In this document: positions 8,281 through 15,043 of the stretch, one piece after another | Numbering within the stretch: position 1 is the first letter of the stretch | Layout: each line of letters opens with the position of its first letter | NCBI GenBank assembly: GCA_023262365.1 | Contig: JALRBF010000133.1 | Coordinates: 1-24,786 of the forward strand | Length of the DNA: 24,786 nucleotides | DNA from: Burkholderiaceae bacterium | Lineage (GTDB): Bacteria; Pseudomonadota; Gammaproteobacteria; Burkholderiales; Burkholderiaceae_C | Direction of reading: 5' to 3' | Program-made: the position numbers and the translations under genes | The notes under the pieces: generated by a model | What the model was told of the DNA's origin: nothing | The model's database searches: none | What the model saw: only the letters and a program-made list of their open reading frames with translations

Positions 8281-8667
8281 TCACGCAGGCGCAAACGCCA
8301 TACCCTCAACTTCGACCAAAAACTTAGGGTTCGCCAGCGCCGAGACCACCAGCAGCGTCGATGTCGGTCGGTTATCACCCAGCCGCTTTTTTCTGATTGC
8401 CGCGTAGTCGGCAATGTCTTGGCTGCGCGTTAAAAAAGATGTGATCTTGACCAGGTGACCCAGCCCCATGCCCGCATCGGCCAGTATGGCCTCAATCTGC
8501 GTCCAAACCATTTCGGTTTGCTCGTGTATGCCGTCAGGAATGGCACCATCGGCGGCCAATGGCACCTGGCCCGATATCAGTAGCCATTGCCCGGGCTTGT
8601 CGAGCAGCAGCCCGTGGTGATAGGGACCATTGGGGGCCGCCACACGCGAGGGTTGGATTGCTTTCAT
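8281..8667 (-). CDS. RidA (YjgF/UK114) superfamily protein, catalytic Arg apparently absent
   Basis: Small cytoplasmic protein of 128 residues, the normal length of the superfamily, whose members form trimers. RidA itself hydrolyses reactive 2-aminoacrylate and related imines. Seen: GPYHHG (14-19), LLISGQVPLAADG (29-41) and the C-terminal VEVEGMAFA with Glu121. Aligning by eye with E. coli RidA, the segment PARSCVEV corresponds to PTSTLLVV here, placing Ser103 where RidA has catalytic Arg105. This suggests one of the Rid subfamilies that lack the arginine and the imine deaminase activity. The ATG has AAGGA five bases upstream. The 155-base gap from the MFS gene suggests its own promoter or a loose end of that operon. 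Confidence 0.88.
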   Translation of the reverse strand: MKAIQPSRVAAPNGPYHHGLLLDKPGQWLLISGQVPLAADGAIPDGIHEQTEMVWTQIEAILADAGMGLGHLVKITSFLTRSQDIADYAAIRKKRLGDNRPTSTLLVVSALANPKFLVEVEGMAFAPA

Positions 8668-8822
8668 CAGGGTCCTTCATGTGAACAAAAACGAATCGTA
8701 CAACCAAAAAATCCGCCCCACTGCTTAACTGGCAAGGCACCTCTACCTGGTGGTGATGCCGCCTTTCTGCGTTGACCCAATGCGCGTCACACCCCCTAAT
8801 CCGGCTGGCCAACAAACGCGGT

Positions 8823-10067
8823 TCAGCCGGAATTGGTTTGGCGCTGGGCCCGCCGCCGCGCCAGCCCCACGATGGCCAGCGCGGCCAGCGCACAAAAGCC
8901 CTGGCCAAGCACCAGCGCCTCAATGCTCCCCATGAGCGAGTAGCCAATCCAACCGCCCAAGGTGGTTGCAATTAAATTGCTCAGGGTCGAGAGCACGGCC
9001 GCCCCCAGCCCAGCCTGGCGTCCCATGGGCTGCAGGGCAAGTGCCGTGAGGTTGCCAAACAAAAAACCATAGCAAGAAAATGACAACGCCATCCAAACAT
9101 AAGCTGGGGCCAAGCCATCGGCCACCCAGCCGCCGTGCCTAAGCACCGCAAACACCAACGACAACGCCACCAGCGCTTTAAGCGCACGGCGCACCATACG
9201 CGCCGGGCCGTGCCGCATCACCTGCTGCGCGTTAACCCAACTGGCCACCCCCACCACACTGGCCAATGACCCAAAAAGGTACGGAAACCATTCGGGCTGC
9301 CCATAAATATCGCCAAAAATAATGTGCGCGTTGCCCAAATACCCAAACAGCGGGGCAAAACTAAGGCCCAGCGCCAGCGCAAACGGCAACATTCCAGACC
9401 TTGCAACGCAAAACCCGTACGACCGCAGAACCGCAACGGGCTTGAGCGGGTTGCGCCGCTCGACGGGCAGCGTCTCTGCTTGTCGCCAATGCAGCCAGCA
9501 AGCGGCCACGGCCGCCAAGATCACATACGCGCCAAAAACACCCTGCCAGCCAAAACCAAGCGTTAACCAATGGCCCATGACTGGCGCAACCATGGGCACC
9601 ACGATAAAAGTGGTGGTCACCAGCGAGTTGATTCGCGCCAACTCCCTCCCCTCATGGCGATCACGCACCATGGACATCGAAGTCACCCGTGGTGCTGCCG
9701 CACCAAACCCCTGCAAAACCCGTCCCAGCAAAAGCATGGTGAGGCTGCTTGCCAGCATGGCCACCACCGAGCCCACCACAAAAATCGCAAAGCCCACGTA
9801 CGCCGTACGCTTACGCCCCCACGCGTCCGACACAGGGCCAAACACCAACTGCCCGCAAGACAACGACACAAACAACACCAACACCACCAACTGCATGTCG
9901 GCAGCCTGGCGCACCGCAAACGCCTGCTGCATGCTGGGCAACGCTGGCAGCACCGCATCCACCGAAAACGCCACCACGCTCATCAAAAACGCCATAAGCG
10001 CGACAAACTCAGGCATTGATGCGTCGCGACTGGAATGGGAATTCACTTGGGGTGATGGGCGATTCAC
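8823..10067 (-). CDS. MFS transporter, Bcr/CflA drug-resistance type
   Basis: Twelve-segment inner-membrane transporter of 414 residues, a family that exports drugs or metabolites by proton antiport. Seen: first membrane segment FVALMAFLMSVVAFSVDAVLPALPSM, where the acidic residue in VDAVLPALP is typical of Bcr/CflA, then the loop 2-3 motif GPVSDAWGRKR (motif A) and LLLGRVLQGFGAAA (motif B) followed by an arginine. Hydrophobic segments continue to SIEALVLGQGFCALAALAIVGLARRR. The GTG at 10067 overlaps the SDR stop as GTGA, supporting coupling; ATG at 10016 is an alternative giving 397 residues. Last gene of the TRAP operon by spacing. It may export a product or toxic intermediate of the imported compound (inference). 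Confidence 0.87.
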   Translation of the reverse strand: MNRPSPQVNSHSSRDASMPEFVALMAFLMSVVAFSVDAVLPALPSMQQAFAVRQAADMQLVVLVLFVSLSCGQLVFGPVSDAWGRKRTAYVGFAIFVVGSVVAMLASSLTMLLLGRVLQGFGAAAPRVTSMSMVRDRHEGRELARINSLVTTTFIVVPMVAPVMGHWLTLGFGWQGVFGAYVILAAVAACWLHWRQAETLPVERRNPLKPVAVLRSYGFCVARSGMLPFALALGLSFAPLFGYLGNAHIIFGDIYGQPEWFPYLFGSLASVVGVASWVNAQQVMRHGPARMVRRALKALVALSLVFAVLRHGGWVADGLAPAYVWMALSFSCYGFLFGNLTALALQPMGRQAGLGAAVLSTLSNLIATTLGGWIGYSLMGSIEALVLGQGFCALAALAIVGLARRRAQRQTNSG

Positions 10068-10759
10068 AACGGCAGCGGTGCGCCGTCGTAATTAAAAAAA
10101 CCTCCTGTTTGCGATAAATCAAGCGCCCGAAACCTCGCCATCAAAGCCACCGCGCTCTCTGCTGGGGTTAAGTCTGCACCAGGACCGCCCATATCGGTCT
10201 GCACCCAACCGGGGTGATAAGCCGCAACAGCAATGTTTTGCACTTTCAATTCGTTTGACAGCGTGACCATCAGGTTGTTGGCTCCCGCCTTAGACGCCCG
10301 GTAAAAGTGCGCTGCACCAGCGGTGTGCTGCTGACTCCCCATCAACGACGAAATGATGGCAATCCGAGGCTTGGCGCTGCGTCGTAATGGCTCCAAGAAC
10401 GCCCGAGCTGTAAAAAATGGACCAACCATATTCGTCATCAAAACGGTCGCAATCGCATCGACCGTATTGCCTAAGTCATCAATGCCGCCACGCGCACTCA
10501 TTGCGCCTGCGTTACACACCACCACATCAACGGCTCCCTCAATGTTCGCCGCAATGCCTGCTAATGCTGCTGCATCACAGACATCGGCTGCGGTAACTTG
10601 ACAGCGTACACCATGGTCCGACTGAAGCTGCCCCAGCGTGGCGGCGCCCGCCGGATTACGGCACACGGCGATGACTCGATGCCCCGCTCGTAACGCAGCG
10701 CGTGTCATCTCCAACCCAATCCCGCGATTGGCACCAGTAATCAGATAAGTTTCGATCAT
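10064..10759 (-). CDS. Short-chain dehydrogenase/reductase, C-factor-like
   Basis: Cytoplasmic NAD(P)-dependent oxidoreductase of 231 residues, classical SDR size. Seen: cofactor glycine motif TGANRGIG (8-15), NAG (83-85) and the Ser-Tyr-Lys triad with Ser138 in ISSLMGS and YRASK (Tyr153, Lys157). The ending GGFFNYDGAPLPL resembles the C-factor/sniffer-type SDR branch rather than fatty-acid reductases. The ATG at 10759 is chosen over longer in-frame extensions up to 10840 because AGGGG lies five bases upstream and it overlaps the OsmC stop by one base (TGATG). The downstream MFS gene overlaps this stop. Being inside the TRAP operon suggests it acts on the imported solute; substrate unknown. 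Confidence 0.9.
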   Translation of the reverse strand: MIETYLITGANRGIGLEMTRAALRAGHRVIAVCRNPAGAATLGQLQSDHGVRCQVTAADVCDAAALAGIAANIEGAVDVVVCNAGAMSARGGIDDLGNTVDAIATVLMTNMVGPFFTARAFLEPLRRSAKPRIAIISSLMGSQQHTAGAAHFYRASKAGANNLMVTLSNELKVQNIAVAAYHPGWVQTDMGGPGADLTPAESAVALMARFRALDLSQTGGFFNYDGAPLPL

Positions 10760-11175
10760 CAATCCCCTGTGACCATGAGACACACCTCTGCGCTCAACGT
10801 GTTGCTGACGGTGCACAAAGATTTGGTGCGCCGCTTCCATTCCTCAAGTTGATCAATTGACCAATTCGCAATCGCCGCACCACTTACCTCCACCGTCATG
10901 CGAGAAAATCGATGGGGCAAATCCAGCGCCTTATCCGCGCGCACGGAAGCGTTGACGTCGCCCAGATTCAACCCCATCGCCTCTGCGGCCATTCGGGCGG
11001 AAATCAAAATACAACTTCCCAGTGATGCAAGCAACAGATCAGACGGCGCGACTCCCTCGGGCCCCGGTATGCGGGACCCGATGCCGGTGTAACCGCCCTC
11101 CGTGCAGAAAGTTAAAGCGCCCGCCTGCTCCGAAATCAGGTTGAGAGGACCATATGACTTTGGTCTGATTTTCAT
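10759..11175 (-). CDS. OsmC-family peroxiredoxin-like protein
   Basis: Cytoplasmic protein of 138 residues. OsmC/Ohr proteins reduce organic hydroperoxides with two cysteines. Both are present in family context: Cys55 in LLLASLGSCILIS and Cys121 in SLCTVSNTL, the latter matching the usual CPVSNTL. GPEGVAPSDLLLASLGSC (38-55) is the helix bearing the first cysteine. The start ATG at 11175 follows AAGGAG with a long gap of about 10 bases, and that site overlaps the end of the TRAP permease gene. It lies between TRAP permease and SDR with 15 bases upstream and a 1-base overlap downstream, so it is an operon member. Many OsmC-like proteins have no proven peroxidase role, so a different thiol function is possible. 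Confidence 0.9.
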   Translation of the reverse strand: MKIRPKSYGPLNLISEQAGALTFCTEGGYTGIGSRIPGPEGVAPSDLLLASLGSCILISARMAAEAMGLNLGDVNASVRADKALDLPHRFSRMTVEVSGAAIANWSIDQLEEWKRRTKSLCTVSNTLSAEVCLMVTGD

Positions 11176-11190
11176 TGCGAAAAATCTCCT

Positions 11191-12480
11191 TCACATCAAC
11201 TGCCCAGGCAAGAAAGTTGCAATCATGGGGAATAACGTCAGCATCAAGATGGCAACAAGCAAGATAACCCAATATGGCATGGCGGCGATTGCAGCGCGCC
11301 CCAAAGTGATCTCTCCCTTTGTCATCACGGTTAGCACCGATAAATTCAAACCGACTGGCGGCGTAATTTGACCAATCTCAATGAGGAGTGTAATGACCAC
11401 ACCAAGCCATATTGGATCAAACCCTAAATGAACCATGAGTGGAAAAACCAAGGGCAGCGTCATCACCATCAAAGATAACCCATCAAAAAAGCAGCCCAGC
11501 ACCAAATAGACGAGCACCACAATTGCCAGCACTTCGTGCTTGCCCAAACCCGTAGATAAGGCCGACTCCAAAATAGCTTGCGGGACGCCAAGCACACTGG
11601 CGGACTGCGCGAGCACCGTGGCACCCAAAACCACAAAACCAATCGAGGCAAAGACGAGCGCAGAGCGCATCACGCTATCAAGCAACTTAGGTAGCGTCAG
11701 CTCACCCCACACAAAAGCAATCACAATGGCGAATACTACCCCTACCCCCGCCGATTCGGTTGGGGTTGCGTAGCCCAGCACAATGCTTCCCATAATGGCC
11801 AAAATCAGCAGAATCACCGGCCATATGCGCAGACTGCCAAGAGCAATCTTGCCCCAAGGCAAACGCTCATCGTCTTTGGGATACAACCCAGGATTTTGCA
11901 GGCAGCGCACCAGCAGATAGCCCATAAAAAGTGCTGCCACCATCAAACCAGGTAACACACCCGCTACAAATAACTTGCCGATCGAGGTATCGGTTAACGC
12001 ACCATAGATTAAAAATGACAAACTCGGTGGAATGAGTAGCCCAAGAGTCCCTCCCCCAGCCAAGCTGCCCACAACCGTGGCCTTGTCATAACCCCGTTTG
12101 GCCATCTCAGGATAGGCAACGGAGCCCACCGCCGCGGCAGTGGACATGCTGGAGCCGCTGATTGCTCCAAATAATGTGCAGACGGCAATGTTGGTGTGTA
12201 ACAAACCACCTGGCACCCGCGCGAATGCGGGCCGAAAGGCGGTGTAAGCGCGTTGACTCAGGCCACTGTGCAGCAAAATTTCGCCCAGCAGAATAAACAG
12301 CGGAATGGCACTCAAAGTGAATGAGTTAAAGACATTCCAAATCGCATTCACCGCGATTGACGTGGCCCCATTGGCAAACACCTGCAACAGGATAAAACCC
12401 GTCAGGCCCAGCGCAGCCCCCAAGGCGGCGGCGGTAAGCGCGGTCACGATCAACAAGGCGGAAAAGGCCGAAAGAAACAT
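11191..12480 (-). CDS. dctM: TRAP transporter large permease (DctM)
   Basis: Inner-membrane subunit of about 429 residues that carries out sodium-coupled solute import in TRAP systems. Very hydrophobic throughout with about 12 predicted segments. Family blocks: IPLFILLGEILLHSGL near 60, VCTLFGAISGSSMSTAAAVGSVAYPEM (about 101-127), GGTLGLLIPPSLSFLIYG near 147-164, YATPTESAGVGVVFA near 238-252, and GVVITLLIEIGQITPPVGLNLSVL near the C-terminus. ATG at 12480 overlaps the DctQ stop (TGATG); an in-frame TTG one codon earlier is less likely. Part of a standard P-Q-M gene order. The ligand cannot be inferred from the permease. Confidence 0.95.
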   Translation of the reverse strand: MFLSAFSALLIVTALTAAALGAALGLTGFILLQVFANGATSIAVNAIWNVFNSFTLSAIPLFILLGEILLHSGLSQRAYTAFRPAFARVPGGLLHTNIAVCTLFGAISGSSMSTAAAVGSVAYPEMAKRGYDKATVVGSLAGGGTLGLLIPPSLSFLIYGALTDTSIGKLFVAGVLPGLMVAALFMGYLLVRCLQNPGLYPKDDERLPWGKIALGSLRIWPVILLILAIMGSIVLGYATPTESAGVGVVFAIVIAFVWGELTLPKLLDSVMRSALVFASIGFVVLGATVLAQSASVLGVPQAILESALSTGLGKHEVLAIVVLVYLVLGCFFDGLSLMVMTLPLVFPLMVHLGFDPIWLGVVITLLIEIGQITPPVGLNLSVLTVMTKGEITLGRAAIAAMPYWVILLVAILMLTLFPMIATFLPGQLM

Positions 12481-13004
12481 CAAGCCCCCGAGTTGTTACC
12501 GTCCGTTACCAAGGCATCCGCCTCGCTGCCACTGACCAGACGGACAAGCACCAAAAGCGCGCACAACGCCACCGATAGCGGCGGCACCGCCATGTATGGC
12601 CAAAGGCGCAGGCCGGCGGCTTCAGTGCGAATCCCACGCTGGATGGCAAACTCAAGCCAAGGCAACGCTTCCCACACATACCAAACACAAAACATCAGCG
12701 TAACCAAACCGCCTGTAGCAACCAGTACCCTCCGACCCCCGCTCCCCATGACTTGTGCGAGAAAGGTCACGCGAACGTGCTGCGCTCGAACTGTCACCAT
12801 TGGAAGCGCCAAAAACAGCGCGGCACACAGCAAGAGCCCGACCATTTCCTCGGTGTAAAACAATGGCGATCCGACGACCCGCCGCATCACCACACTGGCC
12901 ACAATGAGGCCCACAATCGCAGTCAGCGCCAAGCCCGAGAGCCCCAAAAAAACCTGGGCCACAAGGCCCAGGCGTTTTTCAATCGCGAGAAAGACCCCGC
13001 GCAT
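12480..13004 (-). CDS. dctQ: TRAP transporter small permease (DctQ)
   Basis: Inner-membrane partner of DctM, 174 residues with four hydrophobic segments: VFLGLSGLALTAIVGLIVASVVMRRV (about 18-43), MVGLLLCAALFLALPMVTVRAQHV (54-77), VLVATGGLVTLMFCVWYVWEAL, and PYMAVPPLSVALCALLVLVRLV. RAQHVRVTFLA after the second segment is the usual DctQ loop. It sits between DctP and DctM, starting three bases after the DctP stop and overlapping the DctM start by one base. A helical bundle that stabilises the complex is the known family role. Confidence 0.92.
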   Translation of the reverse strand: MRGVFLAIEKRLGLVAQVFLGLSGLALTAIVGLIVASVVMRRVVGSPLFYTEEMVGLLLCAALFLALPMVTVRAQHVRVTFLAQVMGSGGRRVLVATGGLVTLMFCVWYVWEALPWLEFAIQRGIRTEAAGLRLWPYMAVPPLSVALCALLVLVRLVSGSEADALVTDGNNSGA

Positions 13005-13007
13005 TAC

Positions 13008-14018
13008 CTAGCGCCCCATGGCTTTGAGCACTGCCTCCCGATTGGCCGGTGCCCGGCCACCAGCCTCTTGGCTTAGGTCCGCCCATGTCAACGACATGGC
13101 ATCTAAGAACTTTTTTCGATCGGCCTCGGGGAAATCGCCTAACCACTTCACCCCCTTGGTCTCCAGGGCCTCACGCGCTGCCAACTCGCGACGGTGGTCA
13201 TTGGTGTATTCGTTGGTGCGCGTCCATGTGTCCTCAGCGGCCTTGGTTATCGCTCGACGCTGCGCATCAGGCAACGCATTCCATTTGTCGGTGGCCACAC
13301 CCAACGCGTATGGCGCAGACGGCATGGGATAGAGGAAGGCACCATACTTGGCCACCTCGTGCATGTTCACCGTGTGGGCGTAAAGCGCCGGATAAATCGC
13401 GCAATCCACCACCCCTGTTTTGAGCGCGACGTACATGTCAGCTTGCCCAATGATTTGTGCAGCCACCCCCAAACGGCGAAACGCTGCCACCTGCTCCTTG
13501 GCCCACACACGCAGTTTCTTGGTTTTCAGCTCTGCCAGCGTCTTGACTGGTGCATCGCGGCAGAACACCGAAGCTTCCAACATGGGAATAGCCAAGTAGC
13601 CCACCGCAGTGATATTCCATTCCTTAAGCTCGGCATCTTGAATTTGACGCACCACCGGAAGGGCACGTTTGAGTTCGTCAACGGTGCCAATTACGCCCTG
13701 AACCAGCAGCGTGCCCAAGGCCGGTGCATCCCGCGAAACGTAGTTAGCCCAAATAAGACTCATGTCGACCGCGCCGCGCGGAAGTACTTGCAACACATCG
13801 GCGTCTTTAATGCCCAACGATCCACCGTTGTAAAGCTTAATTGTTACCTCGCCGCCGCTGTTCCTTTGCACATCCTGCGCAAAGCGGGTCAGCTCCTTGG
13901 TCTCAGGTCGGGTTTCCGGCAATGGGTTGTTAAAGCGCAGCTCAACGGCGTGGGCCGCCACCGTAAGGTAAATCGACCCGGCAAGACCAAGGGCCAAACG
14001 TTGCATGCTTGTCTTCAT
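13008..14018 (-). CDS. dctP: TRAP transporter substrate-binding protein (DctP)
   Basis: Periplasmic solute receptor of 336 residues and first gene of the six-gene operon. Signal peptide 1-24 (MQRLALGLAGSIYLTVAAHA, cleavage before VELRFNN). Seen: ETKELTRFAQDVQRNSGGEV typical of the DctP N-lobe, DVLQVLPRGAVDMSLIWANY, and the ligand signature LRVWAKEQVAAFRRLGVAAQ (about 169-188), in which an arginine usually contacts the solute carboxylate. GADMYVALKTGVVD-type text appears as QADMYVALKTGVVDCAIYP. The ATG follows GGAG five bases upstream. Most TRAP ligands are organic acids, which fits the conserved arginine, but identity is open. Confidence 0.93.
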   Translation of the reverse strand: MKTSMQRLALGLAGSIYLTVAAHAVELRFNNPLPETRPETKELTRFAQDVQRNSGGEVTIKLYNGGSLGIKDADVLQVLPRGAVDMSLIWANYVSRDAPALGTLLVQGVIGTVDELKRALPVVRQIQDAELKEWNITAVGYLAIPMLEASVFCRDAPVKTLAELKTKKLRVWAKEQVAAFRRLGVAAQIIGQADMYVALKTGVVDCAIYPALYAHTVNMHEVAKYGAFLYPMPSAPYALGVATDKWNALPDAQRRAITKAAEDTWTRTNEYTNDHRRELAAREALETKGVKWLGDFPEADRKKFLDAMSLTWADLSQEAGGRAPANREAVLKAMGR

Positions 14019-14085
14019 AGGAGCTCCGTGAGGTTAGCAATCGAAAAAGGCGCGGCACAACGATTACCGCCACCGGCGACCGCAC

Positions 14086-14091
14086 ATAATA
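14086..14091 (-). promoter_or_regulatory. Possible -10 element of the TRAP operon
   Basis: TATTAT on the minus strand, about 68 bases before the dctP ATG in the gap shared with the SRPBCC gene, matches the sigma-70 -10 well. No convincing -35 hexamer lies at 16-18 bases, so this is only a candidate. Confidence 0.25.
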
Positions 14092-14118
14092 CGACCAAAA
14101 ACTGTGGTCCGGCGGTAT

Positions 14119-14586
14119 ATGACTAGACTCAAAATGCATGAAGTCAACGTTGCCCAACACACCATACTGCCAGCCGCTGCGGCCAGGGTATGGGGCTGCA
14201 TCCGCGACTTTAACTCGATGCCCGAATGGCATGCCAGCGTTGTTGGCTCTCACATAGTGGGGGGGCCTGCCGATCGGATTGGCTGCCTCCGGGTGCTCGA
14301 TTTTGGTGCCGGCGGATTGTGGACCCACCAGCTTACCGGTTTGTCCGACGAAGACATGGTTCTTGAGTATCGGATTGTTGACGGCCCACAAATTCTGGCC
14401 GGGTTCATCCAACACTATCGGGCTAGGATGCAAGTGAGTCCAGCGGAACACGCGTCCAACAGCAGCAGCAAATTGTTGTGGGAAGCGTGGTTTCAATCCG
14501 ATAACCCTGATGTTGCGCATGCGCGTGCCGCAGCCGTGTTTGAGGCTGGCTTTCATGGAATACGCCAACATTTGCACCTGTTCTAA
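14119..14586 (+). CDS. SRPBCC-family (polyketide cyclase/Bet v1-like) protein
   Basis: Small protein of about 155 residues with the START/Bet v1-like ligand-pocket fold. Seen: the N-terminal strand and helix ILPAAAARVWGCIRDFNSMPEWH, whose W-x-x-I/L-x-D-F-x-x-x-x-x-W pattern is the family hallmark, followed by VVGGPADRIGCLRVLDF-like strands, a central YRIVDGPQILAGFIQHYRARMQV and a C-terminal long helix AAAVFEAGFHGIRQHLHLF. Its role cannot be told; relatives include cyclases, dehydratases and lipid or aromatic-ligand binders. Starts possible at GTG 14104, ATG 14119 or ATG 14134; none has a strong ribosome site and ATG 14119 is chosen for GGCGG shortly upstream. Divergent from the TRAP operon with about 100 bases between, so it may be co-regulated with it. 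Confidence 0.75.
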   Translation: MTRLKMHEVNVAQHTILPAAAARVWGCIRDFNSMPEWHASVVGSHIVGGPADRIGCLRVLDFGAGGLWTHQLTGLSDEDMVLEYRIVDGPQILAGFIQHYRARMQVSPAEHASNSSSKLLWEAWFQSDNPDVAHARAAAVFEAGFHGIRQHLHLF

Positions 14587-15043
14587 CTGAACATTGCGCT
14601 GGCAGTGGCAAGCGTTACGGCTTCGTCGGTCCTGCATTCCCCTTATCGCACGCCTGCCTGCGAAGTGATTACGCGACATGCTTGGTTTGGCGGTTACCCT
14701 ACCGAAGTCACTCAAAAACCCCTCCCGGAGTTGCCTATCAAGTCAGTCTACTTGCACAGATCTTTCCTGGCCCTACAACTTATGGCCGAGTGGACGAAGA
14801 GTACCCTAAACATGCGCATCGAGTACTGGAGGCAAAACACCCCTTGCCGGGATTTATGACCTCTGCACGCGCATGGACGTTTTCCCGTCGATCGGTAAGA
14901 ACGGACTACACGATGTGTTCATCAGCGTCCGGCACCAAACAGTAAGCTTGCGTGCCCAAACATTGTGCGCGTGGCCATCGGTTCTTAGTTCCCTGCAAGA
15001 CAACTCAGGCCGAGCTACTGACGGGACAGGCTCATATGTCAAG
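14587..15043. other. Gene-poor 457-base stretch
   Basis: No recognisable gene, RNA or repeat. Reading frames on both strands are short; the longest (14605-14859 and 14682-14945 on plus, 14854-15096 on minus) have no family signature I recognise and no ribosome site. The stretch separates the 3' ends of the SRPBCC gene and the FadB-like gene, so it is a convergent region much longer than others in this window. It could hold a decayed gene or unrecognised small protein. No hairpin followed by a T-run was found for either gene. Confidence 0.5.

Noticed and set aside
10760..10840. N-terminal extension of the SDR to an upstream start
   Set aside because: The added residues are polar, precede the conserved MIETYLITGA start, and overlap the OsmC gene; the ATG at 10759 has its own ribosome site.
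14066..14116. ACCGCC ... GGCGGT pair between dctP and the SRPBCC gene as an operator
   Set aside because: Arms are only six bases and 39 bases apart in GC-rich DNA, so chance is likely.
13194..14126. 310-codon open frame on the plus strand
   Set aside because: Antisense to the DctP gene, with no recognisable domain; the minus-strand gene has signal peptide, motifs and operon context.
13942..14715. 257-codon open frame on the minus strand
   Set aside because: It overlaps both the DctP start and the SRPBCC gene in antisense, and shows no family signature.
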